Shown one piece after another: positions 1 to 6,981 of a stretch of 18,354 nt of DNA. Location: contig JAYVGI010000214.1 in NCBI GenBank assembly GCA_043772355.1, forward strand, positions 1-18,354, read 5' to 3'. Positions within the stretch are counted from its first letter, which is position 1, and every line of letters starts with the position of its first letter. A model generated the notes under the pieces. The model worked only from the letters and a program-made list of their open reading frames with translations, was not told the origin of the DNA and searched no databases. Made by a program: the position numbers and the translations under genes. Source of the stretch: JAAFIP01 sp043772355 (GTDB taxonomy: Bacteria > Pseudomonadota > Gammaproteobacteria > Burkholderiales > Burkholderiaceae_C).

Positions 1-28
1 AGAGATTCTTTAAATTATCAGGAATTAC

Positions 29-1012
29 ATGCACGCCACCTTGCCGCTGCTCCAGACTTCGCACTTCCCCGCTATCGCGCGCCAGCACCTGAGCACGCTC
101 CAAGTCAACCTGGGCTACAAATGCAACCAGTCTTGCGTGCATTGCCATGTAGACGCGGGACCGCACCGCACCGAGATGATGAACGATGATCTGCTAAGCA
201 TGATCAACCAGGTACTAAAGACACGTAAGATTGAAACACTGGACCTCACTGGCGGCGCGCCAGAATTGCACGCGGGTTTTCAACGCGTCGTCACCGAGGC
301 ACGCGCTTTGGGTGTACGGGTGATTGACCGCTGTAATTTGACGGTTCTTTTCGAGCCGGGGCAGGAAACGTTGGCGCAGTTTTTAGCCGATCAAAAGGTC
401 GAAGTGGTTGCCTCTCTGCCGTGTTATTCGATGGAGCGGGTAGACAAGCAACGCGGCAAAGGCGTATTCGACCTCAGTATTGCGGGTCTGCAAAAACTCA
501 ACGCACTAGGCTACGGCAAACCGGGAACGGGTTTGATTTTGAACTTGGTCTACAACCCGCAGGGCGCGGTCTTGCCGCCCAACCAGAGCGCATTGCAGGC
601 AGAGTATAAAAAAGAGTTGTTTGAGCATTTCGGTATCGTTTTCAACGAGCTGTTTGCCTTGACCAACATGCCCATTAAACGTTTTGGCTCGATGCTGATT
701 TCCAAAGGGCAATTTAAACCCTACCTTCAATTGCTGAAAGACAGCTTTGTGCAGGGCAACCTGGAAGGTGTCATGTGCCGCAGCACGGTCAGCGTTGACT
801 GGCAGGGTTATTTGTACGACTGCGACTTTAACCAGCAGCTTGAGCTGGCGATCCCCACCAAGATTAGCTCCGACGCCAGCGCCGCCAAGCGCCCTCACCT
901 GCGCGACTTGCTCACTACTGATTTGACCGGCAATTCCATTCGGGTCGCAGACCATTGCTACGGCTGCACCGCTGGGCAAGGCAGTAGCTGCGCAGGCGCA
1001 TTGCCCGCATAA
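29..1012 (+). CDS. arsS: Arsenosugar biosynthesis radical SAM protein ArsS
   Basis: This 327-residue cytosolic radical SAM enzyme matches the ArsS family, which transfers a 5'-deoxyadenosyl group from SAM to dimethylarsenite and so makes the precursor of arsenosugars. The [4Fe-4S] motif C32-x3-C36-x2-C39 follows a QVNLGYKC start to the barrel, and the SAM-binding stretch LTGGAPE lies at about residues 73-79. DRCNLTVL (C102) and SLPCY (C132) are characteristic of the family. The C-terminal DUF3641-like part is cysteine-rich, with C250, C265 and a CYGC...SSC tail (C310, C313, C321), consistent with auxiliary metal or substrate thiols. An AGGA ribosome site sits about 5 nt before the ATG. arsM follows 75 nt downstream, which supports the call. 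Members of the family with selenocysteine are known; this copy uses cysteine throughout. An upstream operon gene could lie outside the window. Confidence 0.93.
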   Translation: MHATLPLLQTSHFPAIARQHLSTLQVNLGYKCNQSCVHCHVDAGPHRTEMMNDDLLSMINQVLKTRKIETLDLTGGAPELHAGFQRVVTEARALGVRVIDRCNLTVLFEPGQETLAQFLADQKVEVVASLPCYSMERVDKQRGKGVFDLSIAGLQKLNALGYGKPGTGLILNLVYNPQGAVLPPNQSALQAEYKKELFEHFGIVFNELFALTNMPIKRFGSMLISKGQFKPYLQLLKDSFVQGNLEGVMCRSTVSVDWQGYLYDCDFNQQLELAIPTKISSDASAAKRPHLRDLLTTDLTGNSIRVADHCYGCTAGQGSSCAGALPA

Positions 1013-1017
1013 AGCTT

Positions 1018-1036
1018 GGGTTGGTTTTAACCACCC
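1018..1036 (+). other. Small hairpin between arsS and arsM
   Basis: GGGTTGGTT and AACCACCC can pair with one bulged T around a very short loop, just after the arsS stop. No T-run follows it, so it is not a convincing intrinsic terminator. It could be an mRNA-stability or processing element between the two cistrons. Confidence 0.25.
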
Positions 1037-1050
1037 TGCGCAGCCATAGA

Positions 1051-1078
1051 TTCCAAACAGGCTTGCATTTTTTATAAG
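1051..1078 (+). promoter_or_regulatory. Possible promoter for arsM giving a near-leaderless mRNA
   Basis: TATAAG at 1073-1078 resembles a sigma-70 -10 box. A poor -35 candidate (TTCCAA, 1051-1056) lies 16 nt upstream. A start point about 7 nt after the -10 would fall at or just before the arsM ATG (1088), which lacks a Shine-Dalgarno. The -35 is weak, so arsM may instead be read only from upstream of arsS. Confidence 0.22.
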
Positions 1079-1087
1079 ATCCTATCC

Positions 1088-2128
1088 ATGTACGACATCG
1101 TTCAAGACTACTATGGCCGCCAACTGCAAAGCACCAGCGACCTGAAAACCAGCGCCTGCTGCGATATCAGCGCCATCCCTGAATGGCTCAAACCCCTGCT
1201 CAGCCGCATTCACCCTGATGTGCTGTCGCGCTACTACGGCTGCGGCTTGGTCTGCCCGCCCTTGCTGCAAGGGTGCCGCGTGCTCGATTTGGGCTGCGGC
1301 TCTGGGCGCGATGTGTATGCACTGGCCCAACTGGTCGGGCCTGGCGGCTCTGTGGTGGGTGTTGACATGACCGATGAACAATTGGCGATTGCCGAAAAAT
1401 ACCGCACGCACCATGCGGGTGTGTTTGGCTACGACAACGTGAAGTTCTTGCACGGCTACATTGAGCGTTTAGAAGATTTGAATTTGGAACCGGCCAGCTT
1501 TGACGTGATCGTATCCAACTGCGTGGTCAATTTGTCGCCAGACAAAGATGCCGTCATGCGCGGTGTGCACCGCTTGCTCAAACCCGGTGGTGAGTTTTTC
1601 TTCTCAGACGTGTATGCCGACCGCCGCGTGCCCGCCGCCGTGCGCAACGACCCCGTGCTGTACGGCGAATGCCTGGGCGGCGCACTGTACTGGAACGACT
1701 TTGTGCGCCTATCGCACCAGCACGGTTTTGCCGATCCGCGCCTGGTCACTGACCGTCCGCTGGAAATCACCGACCCGGCGCTGGCACTGCGCGTGGGCAA
1801 CCTGCGCTTTTACTCGGCCACCTACCGCCTGTTCAAAATCGATAACTTAGAGACCGCCTGCGAAGACTATGGCCAAGCCGTGGTGTACAAAGGCACGATT
1901 GCCAATCACCCTGACCGTTTTGATCTGGACAAGCACCACGCCATAGCCACTGGCCGCGTCTTCCCCGTCTGCGGCAACACCTGGCGCATGCTGCACGACA
2001 CGCGCTTTGCCGCGCATTTTGATTTCATCGGCAATTTTGACCGCCACTTTGGCATTTTTGAAGGCTGCGGCACTGCATTGCCCTACGATGCCAATGTCAA
2101 CGGCACATCCGCCACTCCCTGCTGTTGA
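1088..2128 (+). CDS. arsM: Arsenite S-adenosylmethionine methyltransferase ArsM (arsenosugar-type)
   Basis: This 346-residue SAM-dependent methyltransferase methylates trivalent arsenic and supplies the dimethylarsenite used by ArsS. SAM motif I is VLDLGCGSGRD at residues 65-75, followed by GVDMTDEQL. Four conserved cysteines fit the arsenic-binding pattern of the family: C24 (in TSACC), C52, C145 (SNCVVNLS) and C195 (GECLGG). The 28-residue spacing of the first pair and the 50-residue spacing of the second equal those recalled for the characterised algal ArsM. The protein ends in a CC pair, also seen in arsenic methyltransferases. The N-terminus MYDIVQDYYG is the family start, so the ATG at 1088 is accepted although no Shine-Dalgarno precedes it. 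The stop codon overlaps the GAGGAG ribosome site of the next gene, indicating co-translation with the PiT gene. Confidence 0.93.
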   Translation: MYDIVQDYYGRQLQSTSDLKTSACCDISAIPEWLKPLLSRIHPDVLSRYYGCGLVCPPLLQGCRVLDLGCGSGRDVYALAQLVGPGGSVVGVDMTDEQLAIAEKYRTHHAGVFGYDNVKFLHGYIERLEDLNLEPASFDVIVSNCVVNLSPDKDAVMRGVHRLLKPGGEFFFSDVYADRRVPAAVRNDPVLYGECLGGALYWNDFVRLSHQHGFADPRLVTDRPLEITDPALALRVGNLRFYSATYRLFKIDNLETACEDYGQAVVYKGTIANHPDRFDLDKHHAIATGRVFPVCGNTWRMLHDTRFAAHFDFIGNFDRHFGIFEGCGTALPYDANVNGTSATPCC

Positions 2129-2137
2129 GGAGCACTT

Positions 2138-3220
2138 ATGGAGTTCGCACTGGTCGCCATGGCCTTATTTTTAGCCTTTAACAATGGCGCTAACGACAAC
2201 TTCAAAGGCTTTGCCACCGTCTGGGGGTCTGAGACCTTAAGCTATCGGCAGGCCTTGATTTTTGCCACCTTAGCTACGCTGGCGGGCAGTGTGGCATCTT
2301 TGTTTTTGGCCGACACCTTGGTGCAGCAGTTTTCTGGGCGCGGCTTGGTACCCAATTCGGTGGCCAGCTCCACCCACTTCATCCTCAGCGTGGCCACCGC
2401 AGCCGCACTGACGGTGTTTTTAGCGACCGGTCTGGGCTTTCCCATCTCTACCACGCACGCTTTGATTGGCGGCTTGGTCGGCGCAGGCCTGGGTCAGCCT
2501 GCGGGAGTCGTAAATTACAGCAATTTGGTCAATACGTTTTTTGTGCCCATGCTGCTCAGCCCCATCTTAGCCGCCGGATTGGGGTTTTACATCTACACCC
2601 TGGTGCTTAAACGCAGGGCTACCGCAGACTGTGTGTGCGTGGTGCCGGGCAACTTGGTCGCAGCGCCCATCACGGCAACCGGCATGACCACCCAAAGACG
2701 TGCCATGCCCAGCCTCGTGGTGGGCAGCGACGCCCAGTGCGATACCGTGCCCGTACAGGCACGCTTTTCGCTCTCGCAGTCCATGAAGTGCTTGCACATT
2801 GGCTCGGCCGTCACCATCTGCTTTGCCCGCGCGTTAAACGACACCCCCAAGCTGGCGGCTCTGTTGATTGCCAGCAAGCTGCTCGGCAGCAGCAACTCCA
2901 TTGCACTGGTGGGCTTGTTGATGGGGGTGGGAGGGCTAATGTTTGCCAAGAAAGTGGCCCACACCATGAGCCAGCGCATCAACCGCATGAACGATGGCCA
3001 AGGCTTGACCGCCAATTTGATGACGGCCACGCTGGTCTTGCTGGCCAGCAAATTTGGCTTACCGGTCTCAACGACCCATGTCTCTGTCGGATCCATCGCC
3101 GGGGTAGGCATCAGCGCTGGCAGCGTCAACTGGCCCGCACTGCGCGGGGTGCTGATGTCATGGGTGGCGACCTTGCCGCTGGCTCTGACCATCGGCTGGC
3201 TGGTAAGCAAACTGCTGTGA
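2138..3220 (+). CDS. PiT-family inorganic phosphate (or arsenate) transporter
   Basis: This 360-residue polytopic inner-membrane protein belongs to the PiT family of cation-coupled phosphate permeases, which carry arsenate as well. The two inverted-repeat signatures are visible. The N-terminal half has NNGANDNFKG (residues 15-24) and FPISTTHALIGG (from about 101). The C-terminal half has RALNDTPK (about 231-238) and LPVSTTHVSVGS (from about 308). A less hydrophobic loop of about 50 residues near 165-215 separates the halves and includes several charged residues and cysteines. The second half carries LND where PiT proteins usually repeat GAND, so it belongs to a divergent subgroup. It starts 9 nt after arsM with a strong GAGGAG site, and the phosphatidyltransferase begins 17 nt after its stop, placing it inside the arsenic operon. 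The actual substrate (phosphate, arsenate or an organoarsenical phosphate) cannot be read from sequence. Confidence 0.88.
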   Translation: MEFALVAMALFLAFNNGANDNFKGFATVWGSETLSYRQALIFATLATLAGSVASLFLADTLVQQFSGRGLVPNSVASSTHFILSVATAAALTVFLATGLGFPISTTHALIGGLVGAGLGQPAGVVNYSNLVNTFFVPMLLSPILAAGLGFYIYTLVLKRRATADCVCVVPGNLVAAPITATGMTTQRRAMPSLVVGSDAQCDTVPVQARFSLSQSMKCLHIGSAVTICFARALNDTPKLAALLIASKLLGSSNSIALVGLLMGVGGLMFAKKVAHTMSQRINRMNDGQGLTANLMTATLVLLASKFGLPVSTTHVSVGSIAGVGISAGSVNWPALRGVLMSWVATLPLALTIGWLVSKLL

Positions 3221-3237
3221 GCTGGTGATAATGGCGC

Positions 3238-3843
3238 ATGCTGGACCGCTACGCCACTAGGCTCATCAAACCTACCGTGGATCGGCTGGGCCGAGCCATG
3301 GTGCGCACCGGCATCACGGCGGATCAAGTGACTTTATTGGCGTTCAGTTTCGGTGTGATCGCTGCGTTTTCTATAGCTGTTAGCGCTTTTCTACTAGGCG
3401 CTGCATTCATATTACTCTCCAGACTGTGCGACGCATTGGACGGCGCAGTAGCGCGGCAAACCGAACTCACGGATGCCGGTGGCTACCTGGACATCAGCCT
3501 GGATTTTTTGTTCTACGCCAGCATTCCTTTGGCCTTTGCTTTTGCCAACCCTGCTGCCAATGCGCTGCCTGCCGCTGTGCTGCTGGCCGCATTCATGGGT
3601 ACGGGCTCGAGTTTTTTGGCTTTTGCAGCTCTGGCAGCCAAGCGCGGCATTCAAAATATCGACTACCCGCATAAATCATTTTACTTTTTGGACGGCTTGG
3701 CCGAGGCCACCGAAACCTTGGTGTTTTTCATCGCTATTTGCATTTGGCCAGGGCAGTTCGAGGTGCTGGCCTACTTGTTTACTGCTCTGTGTTGTGTCAC
3801 CATCGCCACACGCATTTACGGGGGCTGGCGCAGCCTGCGGTGA
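3238..3843 (+). CDS. CDP-alcohol phosphatidyltransferase family protein
   Basis: This 201-residue integral membrane enzyme belongs to the family that displaces CMP from a CDP-linked lipid or alcohol to make phospholipids. The complete signature is present: D65-x2-D68-G69-x2-A72-R73-x7-G81-x3-D85-x3-D89, whose four aspartates bind the metals and the CDP substrate. About five to six hydrophobic segments follow the usual topology. The ATG at 3238 is preferred over the out-of-frame ATG at 3231; only a weak GGTGAT site precedes it. Its place between the PiT transporter and the membrane oxidoreductase, downstream of arsS and arsM, suggests that the acceptor alcohol is an arsenosugar glycerol, giving an arsenosugar phospholipid. 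That substrate is inference; ordinary phosphatidylglycerol- or inositol-type synthesis is the alternative. Bases 3373-3402 carry one of the dispersed AT-rich repeats. Confidence 0.88.
   Translation: MLDRYATRLIKPTVDRLGRAMVRTGITADQVTLLAFSFGVIAAFSIAVSAFLLGAAFILLSRLCDALDGAVARQTELTDAGGYLDISLDFLFYASIPLAFAFANPAANALPAAVLLAAFMGTGSSFLAFAALAAKRGIQNIDYPHKSFYFLDGLAEATETLVFFIAICIWPGQFEVLAYLFTALCCVTIATRIYGGWRSLR
3373..3402 (+). repeat. Dispersed ATAGCT...GCGC repeat, copy in phosphatidyltransferase gene
   Basis: Begins ATAGCTGTTAGCGC and ends GGCGCT, 30 bp. It uses rare codons (ATA, CTA) and encodes part of a membrane segment. The first 14 bases match the copy at 7567-7596 (minus strand) at 13 positions. 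Confidence 0.45.
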
Positions 3844-3923
3844 CAGGCGCCCTCAATTGCATGTAAGAAACCGCCTCCCTGCACGACTTAAATCTGAGCA
3901 CATCAATTACAAAGAGCAAACCC

Positions 3924-6086
3924 ATGGATAAAAAGAAACTCATCATCCTGCTGGCCATTGTGGCCGCAGTGATTGCCTTTTTCACGCTTGATTTAGGCCG
4001 CTTTTTAAGCCTGGACTACATCAAGGGGAGCCAGCAAAAGTTTGCTGATTTGTATGCGGCCAACCCTGCGGGAGTGATTGCCGGCTTTTTCGCCATCTAT
4101 GTGGCAGTGACCGCCATATCCTTGCCCGGTGCGGCAATTTTGACCCTGGCCGCAGGCGCCATATTTGGCTTGGTCACAGGCACCATCATCGTGTCGTTTG
4201 CCTCCAGCATCGGTGCCACTATCGCCTTCTTGGCCGCGCGCTTTATTTTGGGCGAGTCAGTGCAAAAGAAATTTGGCCAGCGCATGGCCGAGATCAACAA
4301 AGGTGTAGAAAAGGAAGGTGCTTTTTACCTGTTTACCCTGCGCTTGGTGCCTTTGGTGCCCTTCTTTGTCATCAACCTGCTGATGGGGTTGACCAAGATG
4401 AAGACTTTGACTTTCTACCTGGTCAGCCAAATTGGCATGCTGCTGGGCACTATCGTGTTTGTCAATGCAGGCACGCAATTGGCCAAGATCGACTCGCTCA
4501 AAGGCATTTTGTCACCAGGTCTTATCGGCTCATTTGTGCTGCTAGGCGTGTTTCCCATCATTGCTAAAAAGATAGTTGATGCCTTCAAGCGCCGCAAAGT
4601 GTATGCCCGCTGGAACCACCTCAAGCCCGCCAAGTTTGACCGCAACCTGATCGTCATTGGCGCAGGTGCGGGCGGCTTGGTCACCGCGCTGATTGGCGCT
4701 GCCGTGAAAGCCAAAGTTACCTTGGTGGAAGCCCACAAAATGGGCGGCGACTGCCTGAACTTTGGCTGCGTGCCCAGCAAAGCGATTATCAAATCGGCCA
4801 AGCTGGCCCACATGATGCGCCATGCCGAAAACTACGGCCTGAACGCCGCTGCGCCTACCTTCAGCTTCAAAGCCGTGATGCAGCGCATACACAACATCAT
4901 TGCAGAAATTGCACCGCACGACAGCGTGGAGCGCTTTACCGGCCTGGGCGTGGACGTGTTAGAGGGCTACGCCAAAATCATCAACCCCTGGACCGTAGAG
5001 ATTGCCATGAACGATGGCAGCAAAAAAACCCTGACCACCCGCAGCATTGTGATCGCTGCTGGTGCCAGCCCGGTGGTGCCGCCCCTGCCCGGCATTGAGA
5101 CATCAGGCTACGTGACCAGCGACACGCTGTGGGACGCCTTTGCCAAACTGGACACCTTGCCCAAGCGCATGGTGGTGCTAGGCGGCGGCCCGATTGGCTG
5201 CGAGCTGGCGCAAAGCTTTGCCCGGCTAGGTTCTGAAGTGTCGCAAATTGAGATGGCACCGCGCATCTTGATTCGTGAAGACGAAGAGGTGTCCGAGCAT
5301 GCGCAAAAATCTCTCAGTAGCGATGGCGTGAAGGTATTGACCAGCCATAAAGCGCTGCGATTTGAAAATGTGGGCGGCGTGAAAGCCCTGATCGTCGAGC
5401 ATGCGGGCATAGAAAAACGCATTGAATATGACGAGGTGATTTGTGCCGTAGGCCGTATTGCACGCCTGAAGGGCTACGGCCTGGAGGACCTGGGTATTCC
5501 CACCAGCCGCACGGTGGATACCAACGAGTATCTGGAGACGCTGTACCCCAACATATTTGCCGCAGGCGATGTAGCGGGACCCTACCAGTTCACCCACACT
5601 GCTGCCCACCAGGCTTGGTATGCGGCGGTCAACGCACTGTTTGGCACCTTCAAGAAATTCAAGGCCGACTACCGCATCATCCCCGCCGCCACCTTCATCG
5701 ACCCCGAAGTAGCGCGCGTGGGCCTGAACGAGCAAGAAGCCAAGGCGCAAAACGTGCCTTACGAGGTTACCAAGTACGGCATTGACGACCTGGACCGCGC
5801 CATTGCCGACAGCGAAGCGCACGGCTTTATCAAAGTGCTGACCCTGCCAGGCAAAGACAAAATTCTGGGCGTGACGATTGTGGGTGTGCATGCAGGCGAC
5901 CTGCTGGCCGAGTATGTGCTGGCCATGAAGCACGGGCTGGGGTTGGAGAAAATTCTAGGCACCATCCATGCCTATCCCACCCTTGCAGAATCTAACAAAT
6001 ACGTCGCTGGTGAATGGAAGCGTGCCCACCAGCCTGTCAAACTTCTTGAATACGTGAGAAAGTACCACGATTGGCGGCGCGGTTAA
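3924..6086 (+). CDS. TVP38/TMEM64 membrane domain fused to FAD/NAD(P) disulfide oxidoreductase
   Basis: This 720-residue fusion has two parts. Residues 1-230 form a TVP38/TMEM64 (VTT/DedA-like) domain with several membrane helices, the LPGAAILTLAAGAIFG re-entrant segment and the LRLVPLVPFFVINLLMG motif. Residues 236-720 form a class-I pyridine-nucleotide disulfide oxidoreductase with an FAD-binding GAGAGG at about 245, a redox-active pair C277-x4-C282 in GDCLNFGCVPSK, an NAD(P)-binding GGGPIGCELA, and the ATG-like FAD motif AAGDVAGPYQF. Mercuric reductase features are incomplete: there is no heavy-metal-associated N-terminal domain and no vicinal cysteines at the C-terminus, which ends WRRG. 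At the catalytic-base position of dihydrolipoamide dehydrogenase (HxHPT) it reads H682-A-Y684-P-T, with Tyr for the second His. By context it may reduce an arsenical or a thiol partner at the membrane. An 80-nt gap separates it from the previous gene. Confidence 0.87.
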   Translation: MDKKKLIILLAIVAAVIAFFTLDLGRFLSLDYIKGSQQKFADLYAANPAGVIAGFFAIYVAVTAISLPGAAILTLAAGAIFGLVTGTIIVSFASSIGATIAFLAARFILGESVQKKFGQRMAEINKGVEKEGAFYLFTLRLVPLVPFFVINLLMGLTKMKTLTFYLVSQIGMLLGTIVFVNAGTQLAKIDSLKGILSPGLIGSFVLLGVFPIIAKKIVDAFKRRKVYARWNHLKPAKFDRNLIVIGAGAGGLVTALIGAAVKAKVTLVEAHKMGGDCLNFGCVPSKAIIKSAKLAHMMRHAENYGLNAAAPTFSFKAVMQRIHNIIAEIAPHDSVERFTGLGVDVLEGYAKIINPWTVEIAMNDGSKKTLTTRSIVIAAGASPVVPPLPGIETSGYVTSDTLWDAFAKLDTLPKRMVVLGGGPIGCELAQSFARLGSEVSQIEMAPRILIREDEEVSEHAQKSLSSDGVKVLTSHKALRFENVGGVKALIVEHAGIEKRIEYDEVICAVGRIARLKGYGLEDLGIPTSRTVDTNEYLETLYPNIFAAGDVAGPYQFTHTAAHQAWYAAVNALFGTFKKFKADYRIIPAATFIDPEVARVGLNEQEAKAQNVPYEVTKYGIDDLDRAIADSEAHGFIKVLTLPGKDKILGVTIVGVHAGDLLAEYVLAMKHGLGLEKILGTIHAYPTLAESNKYVAGEWKRAHQPVKLLEYVRKYHDWRRG

Positions 6087-6159
6087 GCGCTCTGCGTTGA
6101 ACTATCACGCTTTTGACCCACTCCAAAACCTGCACAACGCACCTACTCAGGAGCTTTAC

Positions 6160-6981
6160 ATGAAACGATTTACTACATTTTTAATAGCTGCTCTCGCAAT
6201 ATTCTTCTTGGCTAACAGCGTTTTTGCCCAAACATTCGACCACAGCTACGCGCAGTGGGATGCGCAACTGAAAAAGCAAGTCAAATGGTTGCCCGACAAC
6301 AAGCAAAGCCGCGTCAACTACAAAGGCTTTGCAGCTGACCACGCCGAACTTAGCAAGACGCTAGAGGGCTTGTCTGCCGTGACCGCTGCGCAGTACGCGG
6401 CATTTAGCAGAGAGCAGCAAATGGCATTTTTATTGAATGCCTACAACGCGTTCACTATCGAGCTGATTCTGTCCAAATACCCGGATGTCAAGTCGATCAA
6501 AAACGTGACCAGCTTTGGCAGCCCCTGGAAGAAAAAATTCTTCCAGCTCTTGGGCGAAGAGCGCAATCTGGACTGGATTGAGCACGAACGCCTGCGCCCC
6601 AGTATTGCGGGTGGCGGCTTTAAAGATCCGCGCATTCACGTCGCCATTGTCTGCGCCAGCATTGGTTGCCCAGCTCTGCCGCCGGAGGCTTTTACTGCGG
6701 CCAAGCTCGATAGCCAGTTAGACGAAGGCATGGCGCGCTTTGTGGGCGACAAAACCCGCAACCGCTATGCCGACGGCAAGCTGCACGTCTCCAGCATTTT
6801 TAAATGGTTTAAGGAAGACTTTGAAAAAGGCTACAAAGGCTTTACCAAAGTAGAAGACGTGTTTGCCAAATACGCCGACGCCCTCACCACCGACGCCACC
6901 GCGCAAGGACAAATTCGTGCCAAAACCGTTGCTATCACCCATCTCGATTACGACTGGTCTCTTAACGACGCTGGCCGTTAA
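6160..6981 (+). CDS. Exported DUF547 domain-containing protein
   Basis: The ORF is open from 6097, but the start is placed at the ATG at 6160, which has an AGGAGC ribosome site and begins a clean signal peptide (MKRFTTFLIAALAIF..., probable cleavage after VFA, residue 23). The 273-residue product shows the DUF547 hallmarks: FLLNAYNAF (about 90-98), RIHVAIVCASIGCP with H160, C165 and C170, SSIFKWFKEDF, and YDWSLN close to the C-terminus. The family has no settled biochemical function; the conserved His and Cys residues would fit a cysteine-type hydrolase or a metal site, which is inference. DUF547 proteins are often found beside TVP38/FAD-reductase genes and arsenosugar genes, so a periplasmic role in the same process is likely. 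Bases 6184-6213 are one of the dispersed repeats and encode the hydrophobic core of the signal peptide. Confidence 0.88.
   Translation: MKRFTTFLIAALAIFFLANSVFAQTFDHSYAQWDAQLKKQVKWLPDNKQSRVNYKGFAADHAELSKTLEGLSAVTAAQYAAFSREQQMAFLLNAYNAFTIELILSKYPDVKSIKNVTSFGSPWKKKFFQLLGEERNLDWIEHERLRPSIAGGGFKDPRIHVAIVCASIGCPALPPEAFTAAKLDSQLDEGMARFVGDKTRNRYADGKLHVSSIFKWFKEDFEKGYKGFTKVEDVFAKYADALTTDATAQGQIRAKTVAITHLDYDWSLNDAGR
6184..6213 (+). repeat. Dispersed ATAGCT...CGCAATAT...GGCT repeat, copy in DUF547 gene
   Basis: 30 bp, 26 of 30 identical without gaps to the copy at 10990-11019 in murB. It encodes the signal-peptide core in the IA/AL/AIF register with ATA codons that are rare in this DNA. Confidence 0.55.
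6905..6909 (+). promoter_or_regulatory. Internal ribosome binding site that decides the DUF3047 start
   Basis: AAGGA lies inside the DUF547 coding region, 7 nt before the GTG at 6917. The upstream ATG at 6863 has no comparable site. Confidence 0.55.

Noticed and set aside
506..979. 157-residue open frame on the minus strand inside arsS
   Set aside because: It is a shadow of arsS: no ribosome site, no recognisable domain, and the plus-strand frame carries the radical SAM motifs.
1018..1036. Intrinsic terminator after arsS
   Set aside because: The hairpin has a bulge, a tiny loop and no following T-run.
2593..3327. 244-residue minus-strand open frame across the PiT gene
   Set aside because: Antisense to a clear membrane transporter, with composition typical of a GC-rich shadow frame and no motif.
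5226..5933. 235-residue minus-strand open frame inside the oxidoreductase gene
   Set aside because: Opposite a well-supported enzyme domain; no family resemblance and no start signal.
3924..6086. Naming the fusion protein merA (mercuric reductase)
   Set aside because: No N-terminal metal-binding domain, no C-terminal cysteine pair, and no mer genes nearby; the resemblance is only to the general disulfide-reductase fold.
6097..6159. Upstream extension of DUF547 (in-frame start at 6097)
   Set aside because: It would place 21 polar residues before a clean signal peptide, and the AGGAGC site points to the ATG at 6160.
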